Below the pieces are notes generated by a model. It made no database searches. It was not told where the DNA came from and worked only from the letters and a program-made list of their open reading frames with translations. Of a stretch of DNA of 64,000 nucleotides, positions 34,794-44,621 are shown piece after piece. A program made the translations under genes and the position numbers. This DNA is from Hymenobacter sp. YIM 151500-1. GTDB taxonomy: Bacteria; Bacteroidota; Bacteroidia; Cytophagales; Hymenobacteraceae. Where the stretch lies: assembly GCF_025979885.1 (NCBI RefSeq), contig NZ_CP110139.1, positions 2,542,001-2,606,000 of the forward strand, in the 5' to 3' direction. Numbering within the stretch: position 1 is the stretch's first letter; the number at the start of each line of letters is the position of its first letter.

Positions 34794-35210
34794 TTACTGC
34801 TGCAGCAGCCAGGCTACGGCGGCGGCTTCGTCGTCGAAGTAGCGGTAGGTGAGCTGCTGGGCGTTAGGATGGGCGGCCGAGGTGCTCATGGCCAGCCGGG
34901 CAAACACGTTCTGCGCCTGAATAATAGCTCCGTGCTTGTAGCCTCCTTCGGTTATGGCCTGGGGCAGCCACTCGCCCAGCAGCCACTCCTGCTCTTGCGG
35001 CGTAAAGGGCTCCATCATGCGCTGGTCGACGAGCATGCGGCCGTGACGGCGGCGGGCCAGCAGCCGCAGCACGTGTTGCAGCAAGTCGCGGTAGGCGGCC
35101 GGGTCGCGGCGGCCGGCGGCGTAGCGCAGGCGCACAAAGCCCCGCGGGTCTTCTTCGACCCGGCCCACGACATTTTCAAAGTACAACAGGCTGGTAGCGG
35201 GTGTGCTCAC
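34794..35210 (-). CDS. STAS-like small protein, paralogue B
   Basis: A 138-residue protein with a GTG start, chosen because it lies 17 bases after the upstream paralogue's stop. It shares the layout of its neighbour: an opening FENVVGRV strand, LRYAA, a helix YRDLLQHVLRLLARR, LVDQRMMEPFTPQEQEWLLG, and IIQAQNVFARLAMS, ending in FDDEAAAVAWLLQQ. The alternating strands and helices, with a terminal (D)DExxAxxWL helix, resemble STAS/SEC14-type small domains annotated in Bacteroidota. The phospho-Ser/Thr of anti-sigma antagonists cannot be confirmed. The role is unknown; pairing with the upstream gene suggests a heterodimer or recent duplication. Confidence 0.65.
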   Translation of the reverse strand: MSTPATSLLYFENVVGRVEEDPRGFVRLRYAAGRRDPAAYRDLLQHVLRLLARRRHGRMLVDQRMMEPFTPQEQEWLLGEWLPQAITEGGYKHGAIIQAQNVFARLAMSTSAAHPNAQQLTYRYFDDEAAAVAWLLQQ

Positions 35211-35226
35211 GCAGGAAGAGCTTGGT

Positions 35227-35655
35227 TTAGTTTTCCAGCAGCCACTGCTCGGCTTCCAGTTCGTTGTCGGAGTAGCGCACTGTAAAGGGTAGGTGCCCCA
35301 GCTGCATGACGATGTGCGAGGTAGCCAGCCGGCCAAACACATTGAACGACTGCACCACGGCGGCCCGGCGGTAGCCGCACTCGTGCACGGCGTGGGGCGT
35401 CCAGGTTTCGACCAGCCACTGCTGCATGCCCGGCGAGAGGGGCGGCATGTGGCGGTGGTCGGTGAGGATGCCCGCTACACCGTACTGCTGCAGGCCCCGG
35501 CTGGCGGCCTCATACATGGCCCGCACCGCGGCGTCGGGAGCGGGGTTGCTGTACCAATCGAGGCGGACGTACCCGGTAGGGTGGTAAATAACTTTGCCGG
35601 CCTGGTTTTCAAACAGCAGGATATCGGCACCATCAAGCAGGTAAGCAGCGGCCAT
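35227..35655 (-). CDS. STAS-like small protein, paralogue A
   Basis: A 142-residue protein homologous along its length to the next gene. Matching blocks are LLFENQAGKVIYHP, GYVRLDWYS, AGILTDHRHMPPLSPGMQQW, VVQSFNVFGRLATS, and NELEAEQWLLEN. The shared QxxNVF(G/A)RLA and (V/I)xTDxR/VDQR segments are the most conserved, so they probably mark the functional face. The start at 35655 (MAAAYLLDGADILLFE) is preferred; 31 in-frame upstream codons are hydrophobic and could instead be a signal sequence, which would change localisation. The function is unknown. Confidence 0.68.
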   Translation of the reverse strand: MAAAYLLDGADILLFENQAGKVIYHPTGYVRLDWYSNPAPDAAVRAMYEAASRGLQQYGVAGILTDHRHMPPLSPGMQQWLVETWTPHAVHECGYRRAAVVQSFNVFGRLATSHIVMQLGHLPFTVRYSDNELEAEQWLLEN

Positions 35656-35970
35656 AGGACCGGCAAAAGTAAGAGGCCGCCACCCGCCAGACAAGCCGAC
35701 CAAGCAGAACAGCAGTACGCAGAGGGGCCTACCGGAGCTGGTCGACATTTAGCTGTATCCGTTTGCTCCAACTCCGCCTCGACGCCAGCACGCGCAACCT
35801 GACCGGCAAGTTTCTGTACAGAAGCGAGAAACGTTTTTATGCTGCCCCAATGCATACCTCATTACATCTTAGAATAAGCAAATAGTATACATAAAATTAT
35901 GCTCTTTTAGCAGGTAAGCGCTGGGCTTTCCCTATACTCGACCTTTGTTCTGTTCTCTTACCTGCTACCT
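35656..35970. other. Intergenic region upstream of the T9SS glycosidase-like gene
   Basis: The 315-base divergent spacer becomes AT-rich from about 35850. It should contain the promoters of the STAS-like pair and the glycosidase-like gene. GACCTTTG at about 35940 resembles a -7 box but lacks the TA. I see no gene or repeat here. Confidence 0.5.
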
Positions 35971-37944
35971 ATGACTACAACTTCAACCTGGCGAGTAGTA
36001 CCTACCTGGCTTTTTGGCTCGGCCCGAAGCGCAGCTGTGCTCCTGACCATGCTGCTGAGCGGCCCGGCCCTGGCCCAACAATACCGGGGTAAGCTGGGCA
36101 TCAACCTGGATGGGGCCGGCCCCAGCTCCTTTGTCGACCTGGCCAAAGCGGCCCGACCTTGGGAAGCGCCAGGCGGCGGCACCCTGCCGCCCAGCCAGCT
36201 CGACGCCAACGGCTGGCCCACCACCGACTTCCGCACCGTGCTGCTCGACGCCCGGCCCGTGCCGGAGTGGGCCGGCACCATCGACGACCCGCAGGGCTAC
36301 CGCGTCAGCTACAGCGGCACCCACCACGGCTCCTTCACGGGCAGGGCCGTCATCAGCAACGGGGCCGGGCCCTGGTCCATCCAGAACCAGGCCTACAACG
36401 CCGCCACCAATACCACCACGTTCGACCTGGTGCTGGGCGCGCCGGGCCCCGGCCACGGCTTCGTGCTGATGCAGTTCACCAACACCCAGCGCACGGCTAC
36501 GGCGGCCTTGGGTTCGGGCATTACCAACCTGAAAGTTATCCGGGCCGGCTACCCGGCTGCTTCCACGCAGTTTTTCCCCACGGCCCTCATCAACGCCATC
36601 AACGGGGTCAACTTCGCCGCCATTCGGGCCAAGGACCTGACGGGCACCTCCAACATCGACGGCATCGTGTACCCGGCCACCATCGACTGGGCCGACCGGA
36701 AGCTGCCCACCGACGCTATCCAGGCCGGCGGGCTGGGCCGCAAAAAGGAGGGCATGGCCTGGGAGCATTTCATCGACCTGTGCAACCAGGTGGACAAGGA
36801 CATCTGGGTGAATATTCCGGTGTCGGCCACGCCCAACTACGTGACCCAGCTGGCCACTCTGCTTAAAAACCGCCTCAAGCCCACTCTGAACATTTACGTC
36901 GAAAACGACAACGAAATCTGGAACAACGGCGGGGGCGGCTTTGGGGCTACCTACACCTACAACCGCGCCCAGGCGGCGGCCCTCGGCTTCACGGGCTACG
37001 GCGCCGACAAGCAGAACTACGCCCGCCGCTCGGTGGAGCTGGCCCAGCTGTTCCAGACCGTGTTCGGGGCCGGCTCGCTTAACTCGCGGGTGCGCGTGGT
37101 GCTGTGCTGGCACCAGCCCCTGCGCAAGTGGGACGTCAGCCAGGTGATGCTGCCCTACATCAACCAAACCTTCGGGCCGCCCAAGAACTTCATCTACGCC
37201 ATTGCCACCCAAACCTACTTCAACCCCGTCAACCCGCCCGCTAACGCCACGGCGGCCCAGCTGGTGGCGTTGTGCCGCCCCGGCATTGTGGGGCTGGTGG
37301 ATGAAGGGCCTACCACGGTGAACGAGGCCGGCCGCCGGCAGTGGGTGCAGGCAGCCCAGCAGTGGCAGCTGCCCGGCGGGCTGATGTCGTACGAAGGCGG
37401 GCCCGGCACGGCCTACGGCGAAGGCAACACCACCAACATCGGCAACGCCATTCAGATGCACCGGGAGCCGGCCATGAAGGACGAGGTGAAGTACAACCTA
37501 GCCCAGGCCTGGTGGGACCTGGGCGCCGGCCTGGCCATGCAGTTTACCCTGAGCAGCGGCTACCAGCGCTACGGCCAGTACGGCCTCACCGACGACCTCG
37601 GCAACCCCGACCGTAACGCCAAGTACCAGGCCATGCGCGAGCTGGTGGGCGGCCCCACCACGCTGGCCACGACACCACGAGCTGCCTCGCCCGACGCCTT
37701 GCAGCTCTACCCCAACCCAACCGCCGCTACCTTCCGGCTGCGCTACGCCGCCCCCACCGCCCAGCGGGCTCAGGTGGAAGTAAGCAATACGCTGGGCCAG
37801 GTGGTACACCACACCAGCGTGGCCCTGCGCAGCGGCCCCAATGACTTAGAGCTGCCCGCTCATTTCCTGCCGGCCGGCCTCTACCACGTGCGCCTCACGA
37901 CGGCCCAGGCCACCGCCACGCAGGCGCTGCAAGTGGTACGGTAG
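35971..37944 (+). CDS. T9SS-secreted glycoside hydrolase-like protein
   Basis: A 657-residue secreted protein. A long signal peptide (about 1-36, ending GPALAQ) precedes a beta-rich domain (about 40-185: LGINLDGAGPSSFVDLAKAA, DANGWPTTDFRTVLLD). A probable TIM-barrel region (about 190-555) follows, with WEHFIDLCNQVDKDIWVNIP, LNIYVENDNEIWN, RVRVVLCWHQP and LMSYEGGPGTAYGEGN. The NE in ENDNEIWN and the E in SYEGGPG sit where clan GH-A enzymes place acid/base and nucleophile glutamates, but I cannot name a GH family. The C-terminus (about 575-657) is a T9SS type A sorting domain (LQLYPNPTAATFRLRYAAP, FLPAGLYHVRL). A terminator follows at 37969. Confidence 0.8.
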   Translation: MTTTSTWRVVPTWLFGSARSAAVLLTMLLSGPALAQQYRGKLGINLDGAGPSSFVDLAKAARPWEAPGGGTLPPSQLDANGWPTTDFRTVLLDARPVPEWAGTIDDPQGYRVSYSGTHHGSFTGRAVISNGAGPWSIQNQAYNAATNTTTFDLVLGAPGPGHGFVLMQFTNTQRTATAALGSGITNLKVIRAGYPAASTQFFPTALINAINGVNFAAIRAKDLTGTSNIDGIVYPATIDWADRKLPTDAIQAGGLGRKKEGMAWEHFIDLCNQVDKDIWVNIPVSATPNYVTQLATLLKNRLKPTLNIYVENDNEIWNNGGGGFGATYTYNRAQAAALGFTGYGADKQNYARRSVELAQLFQTVFGAGSLNSRVRVVLCWHQPLRKWDVSQVMLPYINQTFGPPKNFIYAIATQTYFNPVNPPANATAAQLVALCRPGIVGLVDEGPTTVNEAGRRQWVQAAQQWQLPGGLMSYEGGPGTAYGEGNTTNIGNAIQMHREPAMKDEVKYNLAQAWWDLGAGLAMQFTLSSGYQRYGQYGLTDDLGNPDRNAKYQAMRELVGGPTTLATTPRAASPDALQLYPNPTAATFRLRYAAPTAQRAQVEVSNTLGQVVHHTSVALRSGPNDLELPAHFLPAGLYHVRLTTAQATATQALQVVR

Positions 37945-37968
37945 CCGGATACATGCTGCCTAGAAATT

Positions 37969-37998
37969 ACGGCCGGCGCAAGTGCGCCGGCCGTTTCT
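37969..37998 (+). terminator. Terminator after the glycosidase-like gene
   Basis: ACGGCCGGCGCA (37969-37980) pairs with TGCGCCGGCCGT (37983-37994), followed by TTTCTCTT. The remaining spacer to 38232 has no recognisable feature. Confidence 0.8.
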
Positions 37999-38232
37999 CT
38001 TGTTTCCGCTGAATTGGGTCTTTACACCCGCTCTCCGGCCGTGTACAGGCCGGCTCTTACCTCGAACTGTGGCAGGTGTGCCGCGGGCTACCGATGCTGC
38101 ACCAGAAATCCACCAACTGCTACAATTGACTCAGTAGCACTACTGTGGAAGAGCACTTCTGCATCGGCAGCTTTGCCGCTTGCTTTATTCACGTCAGGCC
38201 GCCCCTTGGGATATTTCCCAATTTAACCCTAC

Positions 38233-38967
38233 TTATTTTTCCAGCAGATGTACTACCAGTTCAGCAGCCACGTGGGAAAGCGCAAAACACGCGGTATTAA
38301 TGAGCAGGCTTTTGCTGACAATCAGCCAGCGGGAATCAGCAGGAAACAACCGAAAATAGGTTATTGTATTGTAGGCTACAATGAACGGCAGTTCGATGTA
38401 CTCCGTCTCAAAGTTCGGAAATAGCAGCCGTGATATATTTAGGAGCAGCACTACAAAGATGACTAAGGACAGGCTATACAGCACCAGCACAGCTATTTCG
38501 GCATAGTTGTATTCCGATTTGCGGAAGAACAGCCACGTGATGAACGCATAAAGCGGTAGCAGTGCCATCTGCATTAGAGAGAAGTAATGCCGGAAATAAT
38601 CCTGCGAGTCGTCGCTCATCCCATAGAGCTTAAACACGAGGGCTTTGATAAAATACTGTCCTAGCGCCGTGACTGTAATTGCCACGAAAAACATAGAGAA
38701 GGGCTTTTGGTGTCGGTAGCGCTGCCCTGCCAGATACTCGCGCTGCATGTCGCCGGGCAGCCGGATTAGCTCTTTTAGAGTGTATAGAAAACCTTTGTCA
38801 AGGTGCGTGAAAAGGTGAAACACCTCGTGTAGCAGATGAGGAAATGAAATCCGGTGCGTGGCATAGCTCTGCCCACATTCCTGGCAGAAATGCCCGTGGC
38901 CCCGGTTGCCGCAATTGCGGCAGATACTGGAAGCGACAGGGTGTGCTGAGCGGGCGAGTTCCGGCAT
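38233..38967 (-). CDS. DUF3667 zinc-ribbon membrane protein
   Basis: A 244-residue protein. The N-terminal zinc ribbon CRNCGNRGHGHFCQECGQSY (residues of about 16-35) and the following HLLHEVFHLFTHLDKGFLYT and ELIRLPGDMQREYLAGQRYR match DUF3667. Four to five hydrophobic helices follow (MFFVAITVTALGQYF, LMQMALLPLYAFITWLFF, IAVLVLYSLSLVIFVVLLL, LPFIVAYNTITYF). The family is common and uncharacterised in Bacteroidota. Codon use is less GC-rich than in surrounding genes, which may mean later acquisition. It is divergent from the alpha-2-macroglobulin gene. Confidence 0.82.
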   Translation of the reverse strand: MPELARSAHPVASSICRNCGNRGHGHFCQECGQSYATHRISFPHLLHEVFHLFTHLDKGFLYTLKELIRLPGDMQREYLAGQRYRHQKPFSMFFVAITVTALGQYFIKALVFKLYGMSDDSQDYFRHYFSLMQMALLPLYAFITWLFFRKSEYNYAEIAVLVLYSLSLVIFVVLLLNISRLLFPNFETEYIELPFIVAYNTITYFRLFPADSRWLIVSKSLLINTACFALSHVAAELVVHLLEK

Positions 38968-39103
38968 TGCGGCAGGCGATAATTGGGTAATGCTGATGTT
39001 GGTATGGCCTAAAATAATACTTCATATCAAGTGTGGAGTAGGCCCTAGCAACATCCCTCTTTTTCTATACCTTCCGGGGTCTATTTTAAGCTCCTCCCTA
39101 TCC

Positions 39104-42100
39104 ATGCTCTTCCGTATCCTTTCTCGCCTGCCGCTGCTGGTGCTGCTGGCGTTGCTGTGTGCCTGCTCCAAGTCGGGCTCCGATGCCAGCTCAGACCCCA
39201 ACGGCGAGGAAATTGACCCCTACCAGAATCTGGTGTTTCAGTTTGCGGATGCCGTGGTGGGGCCCGAGCAGCAGGACCGTTGGGACACGGTGCAGGTGGT
39301 GCAGTTTGAGCCCGCCGTGCGCGGCAAGTTCAAGTGGAACTCTGACCGGGAGCTGGTTTTCTCGCCCAGCACGCCGTTCCGGCCCAGCACGGTTTTCAAG
39401 GCCACCCTGCGCCAGGAGGCCCTGCCCGAGGGCAAGCGCAACGTGGAGCTGCCCGAGAACCGCCAGCAGTTCCACACGCCTTACTTGCAGCTCCAGGAGC
39501 CGCAGGCGTTTTGGGGCCGTTCCGGTCAGGCGGCGGGCACGGCTGAAATGCGGGTGGAGCTGCCCTTCAACTACCCCGTAAAGCCCGCCGACGTGAAGCC
39601 CCTGCTCCGCGTCACGCAGGATGGGCAGCCAATGGCCTTTGAGCTGGCCAGCACCGAGCCCGGCCAGGTGGTGCGCGTGAGCCTCACCCAGCAAGTGCGG
39701 CCCGGCACGCCGCTCACGGTGGCCCTGGGCCAGGGCCTGCGCGCCCTGGGCAGCGACCAGGCCTCCACCGCCGATTACGAAAAGCAGGTTGACGTGCCCG
39801 ACCCGCAGGCCCTGGAGGTGCGCTCCATCACCGGCACCCTGCAAGCGGCCGACCCGGTTATCACCATCCAAACCAACCAGCCCGTAACCACCACCGACTT
39901 GCAAAGCGCCCTGGCGGTGGCCCCGCAGGTGGCATTTGCGGTGGAGGAGCTGGAAAGCGGCTTTCGGCTGAAGGGTGGCTTCGAGGTGGGCAAGAGCTAC
40001 CAGGTGAGCTTGCGCCGGGGCCTGCGCGGGGGTTTGGGCGGGCAACTGGGCGAGGATTTCACCCAGACCGTGAGCTTCGCCGACGAGCGGCCCACCATCC
40101 AGTTTGCCAGCGCCGACAAAGCCCTGTACCTCGACGCCCTGGGCTCACGCAACCTGGGCGTGCGCATCAACGAGGTGCAGCAGGTGAAGGTGACCATTGC
40201 CAAGGTCTACGCCAACAACATCCAGCAGCTGCTGCGCGCCGGCACCCAGTACGGCTACCCTGGCTATGATGGAGAAGAAGGCGCCGAAGAAGAGGAAGAA
40301 GACGGCGAGTACGTGGACCGCTCCTACCAATATTACGACGTGGAGAACCTGGGCAACGTGCTCGCGGAGCGCACCTACTCCGTGGCAGGGTTGCCCAAGG
40401 ACCAGGGGCTGCGCCTATTGAATCTGAACCTCAAGGACCTGGAGTTTACGGGCGGCTTGAAGGGCCTCTACATCATCAAAGTGCAGGATACCGAGCGGCA
40501 GTGGCTGCAAGTAAGCAAGCTGGTGGCCGTGTCCGACATCGGGCTGCTAGTGAAGCAGGGCAAGGCGGGCAGCACGCTGGTGTTTGCCAACTCCATCCGC
40601 AACGCCAAGGCGCTCAGCGGGGTGGAAATGCGCTTCATCAGCACCAACAACCAGGTGATGGGCACGGGCACCACCAACCGCGACGGGGTGGCCAAGTTCG
40701 ACAGCACGGCCCAAAACGGGCGCTTCCGCCTGGGCATGGTGATGGCTCAGCAGGGCAACGACTTTACGTTTCTGGACCTAAGCCGCAGCCGCGTGGAAAC
40801 CTCCCGCTTCGAGGTGGGCGGCCTCCAGAGCAACGCTGCCCGCTACCAGGCCTTCCTCTACGGCGACCGGGACCTGTACCGCCCCGGCGACACCATCCAC
40901 ACCAACACCGTCATCCGCACCGAAGGCTGGCAGGCCCCGCCCAAGGGCTTGCCGGTGAAAATCCGGCTGCTGCTGCCCACCGGCAAGGAGTACGCCAGCC
41001 TGCAAAAAAACCTGAACGCGGCTGGTTCCTTCGAGGCCCGCTTCCTGCTGCCCCCGGCCGTGATGACCGGCCTCTACACCCTGGAAGTGCTGACCGGCAA
41101 CGACGTGCTGCTAACCTCGCGCAAGATTTCGGTGGAGGAGTTTATTCCCGACCGCCTGAAGGTGACGGTGCGCGCCGACCGCGCCGTAGCTAAGCCCGGC
41201 CAAGCCGTGCAGGCCCAGCTTACGGCCCAAAACCTGTTTGGTCCGCCGGCCGCCGACCGGAAGTTTGAGGTGGAGTTTTCGCTCAAGGAAAAAACCTTCG
41301 CCCCGAAGCAGTACGCCGACTACACCTTCGCCATCAACAGCGGGGAGCGGCGGCGCGGCCAGTACGGCGACCAGGAGTCCACGCCCATTTCGGACCGCTT
41401 CGAGAAGACCACCCGCGAAGGCACTACCGACGCCGCCGGCCGCGGCACGGCCACCTACGAGGTGCCCGACTACACCGACCTAGGCACGCTGGAAGGGGCG
41501 GCGTTTACGACGGTGTTCGATGAAACCGGCCGGCCCGTAAACCGTCTGGCCACGTTTGAGGTGCAGACCCAGCCGGTGCTGTTTGGGGTGCAGAAACTGG
41601 ATGAGTTGGTGCAAACCCGCCAGGCCCTGACGGTGCGGCTGGTGGCCCTCACGCCGGCCGGGCAGCCCACGCAGGCCCAGGCGCAGGTGAAGGTGGTGCG
41701 CCTGCTCTGGGAAACGATAATTGAGCGCCAAGGTGGCCGCTACATCTACAACTCCCAGAAGCGGGAGCAGGTGGTGCTGAGCCGCACCGTAACCGTGGCC
41801 AGCGGCGGCTCCGATGCCGGCCTGGGCTTCACGCCTACGTATTCTGGTGAGTATGAAATCCGCGTTTCCCGGCCAGGGGCGGTTACCTACGTGGCCCAGC
41901 GCGTGTACGCCTACGGCTACGGCGACACCCAGAGCAACTCCTTCGAGGTGAACAACGAGGGCGAGGTGACCATCGAGGCCGACAAGGCGAAATACGAGCC
42001 CGGTGAAACGGCCAGTCTGCTGCTGAAAACGCCCTTCCCCGGCCGCGTGCTCGTGACCGTGGAGCGCGACCGGGTGCTGGACCACTTCTACGTGAACACC

Positions 42101-44620
42101 GACGAGAAATCGGCGCGGGTGAGCATTCCGATTCGCGGGGGCCACGTGCCCAACGTGTACGTGACGGCCACGGCCATCCGCGAAATCCGGGACAACCGCC
42201 TGCCGCTTACCGTGGCCCGCGGCTTCGTGCCGCTGACGGTGGAGAAGCCCGGCGCCCGGCTGCAAGTGGCTATCAAAGCCCCCACCCAAAGCCGCTCCCA
42301 AACCGCCCAGACCATCGAAGTAAGCACCGCCCCCGGCGCCCAGGTGACGCTGGCCCTGGTGGATGAGGGCATTTTGCAGATGAAAGACTACCGCACGCCT
42401 GACCCCCACGGCTACTTCTACCAGAAACGCGCCCTGGAAGTGCAAGCCTACGACGTCTACCCCTTCCTCCTGACCGAACTCGGCACCAGCTCCACCGGCG
42501 GCGACGGCTACGACCTCTCGCGCCGCACCACGCCCGTGCCCAACCGCCGCGTGAAGCTGCTGGCCAAATGGAGCGGCGTGCTCACCGCCGACGCCAGCGG
42601 CAAGGTGCGCTACCGGCTGCAAGTGCCCCAGTTCAGCGGGGCCGTGCGCATCATGGCCGTGGCCTACAAAAACGACGCCTTCGGCTCCGCCGAGCACACC
42701 ATGAAAGTGGCCGACCCGGTGGTTATTTCCACGGCGCTGCCTCGCTTCCTCAGCCTCGGCGACACGATTGACGTGCCGGTAACGCTGACGAATACGACGG
42801 GTAAACCTATCAATGGCACCATCGCCATTGCTCTGAATTCACAGGAACCGTTGAGCTTAGTTCAAATCAGTCAGAAAAACCTTGCTAATACTGATTCACA
42901 CAGCGCCCTGCTACAGCCAGGCACTGAGAAGCGCGTAGTATTTCACTTACTTGCCAAGCCTAAGATTGGTAGCGCGAAAGTGAACATCAGCTTCCACGCT
43001 GGGAAAGAAACCTTCACCGAAACCATCGAGCTGCCTATCCGGCCCGCTTCGCCGCTGCAGAAGCGTACGGGGGCGGGCGTGGTGGCGGGTGGCGCGGCGC
43101 AGCAGCTGAATCTGCGGACCGATTTCCTGCCTTCCTCGCTGCGGAGCCAGCTGGTGGTGAGCCGCTCGCCGATGACGGAATTTTCCAAGGACCTGCGCTA
43201 CCTGCTGCAGTACCCCTACGGCTGCCTGGAGCAAACTGTGTCGGCGGCTTTCCCGCAGCTGTACTACGGCGACCTGGCCGCCACGTTGGGCCAGAAATCC
43301 GGCAAACCGGGCAAGGCCGGCCTGTTCAACCCCAACTACCACGTGCAGGAGGCCATTCGCAAGGTAGAAGCCCAGCAGCTCTACAACGGCTCCCTCAGCT
43401 ACTGGCCCGGCGGCGACTACGATAACTGGTGGGCCACGGCCTACGCCGCTCACTTCCTACTGGAAGCCCAGCAAGCCGGCTTCGAGGTGAACAAGAACGT
43501 GCTCGACCGGGTGCTCGGCTACCTGCAAGCCAGGGTGCGCAAGCGCGAAACCGACACCTACAACATCATCCAGACCGGCGGCGTGATTCAACCTGTCACG
43601 CTGGCCAAGAAGGAAATAGCCTACTCCCTCTACGTGCTGGCCCTGGCCGGCCGTCCCGATGCCGTGGGCCTGAACTACTACAAAGCCAACCGCCGCCTGC
43701 TGGCCGAGGATTCGCGCTGGGTGCTGGCCTGCGCCTACGCCCTCTCAGGCAACCAGCGCGCCTACCGCGAGGCCCTGCCCACCCGCTTCGGCACCCAACC
43801 TATTGCCGGCCGCCAGCTCGACGGGGCCTTCTCCTCCCCCATCCGCGACGAGGCCCTGGTGCTTAACGCCCTGCTCGCCGCCGACCCGGCCAGCGCCCAG
43901 GCAAACCAGTTGGCCCGCCAGCTCAGCCGCCAGGTGAAGCAGGCCCGCTGGCTCAACACCCAGGAGCGGGCCTTTGCCCTGCTGGCCCTGGGCAAGCTGG
44001 CCCGCCAGAACGCCGGCAGCACCGCCACGGCCCAGCTCCTAGCCGATGACAAGGCCATTGGCAGCTTCTCGGGCAAGGACCTCACGGTAAATAACGTAGC
44101 CAACCGTCAGCTCACGCTGCGCACCAGCGGCCGGGGCAGCCTCTACTACTTCTGGGAAACCGAAGGCATTTCGCCCACCGGCCAGGTGCGCGAGGAAGAC
44201 GCCTATCTGCGCGTGCGCCGCCAGTTCCTGACCCGCACCGGCCAGCCCAGCGGCAGCAGTTTCCGCCAAAACGACCTGGTGGTAGTCAAAATCACCCTGC
44301 GAGCCGCCGAAAGCGCCGGCGACGTGAAAAACGTAGCTATTACCGACCTGCTACCCGCCGGCCTGGAAATCGAAAACCCGCGCATTGGGGCCGTCCGGGA
44401 CCTGGCCTGGGCCACCGACGCCGCCCAGCCGGACTACCTCGACGTGCGCGACGACCGGATCAACCTGTTCACCACCGCCACCACCGAGCCCAAATCGTTC
44501 TACTACTTGTGCCGGGCCGTGAGCAAAGGCACGTTCAAGCTCGGCCCGGTAAGCGCCGACGCCATGTACAACGCCGAGTACCACAGCTACGCCGGCAGCG
44601 GCGTGGTGCGGGTGCGGTAA
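39104..44620 (+). CDS. Bacterial alpha-2-macroglobulin lipoprotein
   Basis: A 1838-residue periplasmic lipoprotein. The signal peptide ends in a lipobox (LLALLCAC; start at 39104). A series of MG beta-sandwich domains follows, with an acidic loop (EEGAEEEEEDGEY) near residue 390-400 that is a likely exposed insertion. The typical A2M block is YGDRDLYRPGDTIHTNTVIR. The thioester motif is YPYGCLEQTVS with C1374, inside the alpha-helical TED domain; WWATAYAAHFLLEAQQAGFE is typical of TED. The C-terminal part has VAITDLLPAGLEIENPRIGA. Bacterial A2M traps attacking proteases through the thioester and usually partners PBP1C, here encoded 5 kb downstream. Upstream in-frame codons were not used. Confidence 0.93.
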   Translation: MLFRILSRLPLLVLLALLCACSKSGSDASSDPNGEEIDPYQNLVFQFADAVVGPEQQDRWDTVQVVQFEPAVRGKFKWNSDRELVFSPSTPFRPSTVFKATLRQEALPEGKRNVELPENRQQFHTPYLQLQEPQAFWGRSGQAAGTAEMRVELPFNYPVKPADVKPLLRVTQDGQPMAFELASTEPGQVVRVSLTQQVRPGTPLTVALGQGLRALGSDQASTADYEKQVDVPDPQALEVRSITGTLQAADPVITIQTNQPVTTTDLQSALAVAPQVAFAVEELESGFRLKGGFEVGKSYQVSLRRGLRGGLGGQLGEDFTQTVSFADERPTIQFASADKALYLDALGSRNLGVRINEVQQVKVTIAKVYANNIQQLLRAGTQYGYPGYDGEEGAEEEEEDGEYVDRSYQYYDVENLGNVLAERTYSVAGLPKDQGLRLLNLNLKDLEFTGGLKGLYIIKVQDTERQWLQVSKLVAVSDIGLLVKQGKAGSTLVFANSIRNAKALSGVEMRFISTNNQVMGTGTTNRDGVAKFDSTAQNGRFRLGMVMAQQGNDFTFLDLSRSRVETSRFEVGGLQSNAARYQAFLYGDRDLYRPGDTIHTNTVIRTEGWQAPPKGLPVKIRLLLPTGKEYASLQKNLNAAGSFEARFLLPPAVMTGLYTLEVLTGNDVLLTSRKISVEEFIPDRLKVTVRADRAVAKPGQAVQAQLTAQNLFGPPAADRKFEVEFSLKEKTFAPKQYADYTFAINSGERRRGQYGDQESTPISDRFEKTTREGTTDAAGRGTATYEVPDYTDLGTLEGAAFTTVFDETGRPVNRLATFEVQTQPVLFGVQKLDELVQTRQALTVRLVALTPAGQPTQAQAQVKVVRLLWETIIERQGGRYIYNSQKREQVVLSRTVTVASGGSDAGLGFTPTYSGEYEIRVSRPGAVTYVAQRVYAYGYGDTQSNSFEVNNEGEVTIEADKAKYEPGETASLLLKTPFPGRVLVTVERDRVLDHFYVNTDEKSARVSIPIRGGHVPNVYVTATAIREIRDNRLPLTVARGFVPLTVEKPGARLQVAIKAPTQSRSQTAQTIEVSTAPGAQVTLALVDEGILQMKDYRTPDPHGYFYQKRALEVQAYDVYPFLLTELGTSSTGGDGYDLSRRTTPVPNRRVKLLAKWSGVLTADASGKVRYRLQVPQFSGAVRIMAVAYKNDAFGSAEHTMKVADPVVISTALPRFLSLGDTIDVPVTLTNTTGKPINGTIAIALNSQEPLSLVQISQKNLANTDSHSALLQPGTEKRVVFHLLAKPKIGSAKVNISFHAGKETFTETIELPIRPASPLQKRTGAGVVAGGAAQQLNLRTDFLPSSLRSQLVVSRSPMTEFSKDLRYLLQYPYGCLEQTVSAAFPQLYYGDLAATLGQKSGKPGKAGLFNPNYHVQEAIRKVEAQQLYNGSLSYWPGGDYDNWWATAYAAHFLLEAQQAGFEVNKNVLDRVLGYLQARVRKRETDTYNIIQTGGVIQPVTLAKKEIAYSLYVLALAGRPDAVGLNYYKANRRLLAEDSRWVLACAYALSGNQRAYREALPTRFGTQPIAGRQLDGAFSSPIRDEALVLNALLAADPASAQANQLARQLSRQVKQARWLNTQERAFALLALGKLARQNAGSTATAQLLADDKAIGSFSGKDLTVNNVANRQLTLRTSGRGSLYYFWETEGISPTGQVREEDAYLRVRRQFLTRTGQPSGSSFRQNDLVVVKITLRAAESAGDVKNVAITDLLPAGLEIENPRIGAVRDLAWATDAAQPDYLDVRDDRINLFTTATTEPKSFYYLCRAVSKGTFKLGPVSADAMYNAEYHSYAGSGVVRVR

Positions 44621-44621
44621 A

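Noticed and set aside
35983..37461. 492-codon minus-strand frame opposite the T9SS glycosidase-like gene
   Set aside because: The plus frame has a signal peptide and sorting domain; the minus frame is low-complexity Gly/Val/His and has no motif.
41480..42697. 405-codon minus-strand frame inside the A2M gene
   Set aside because: Antisense shadow of a continuous, conserved A2M reading frame.
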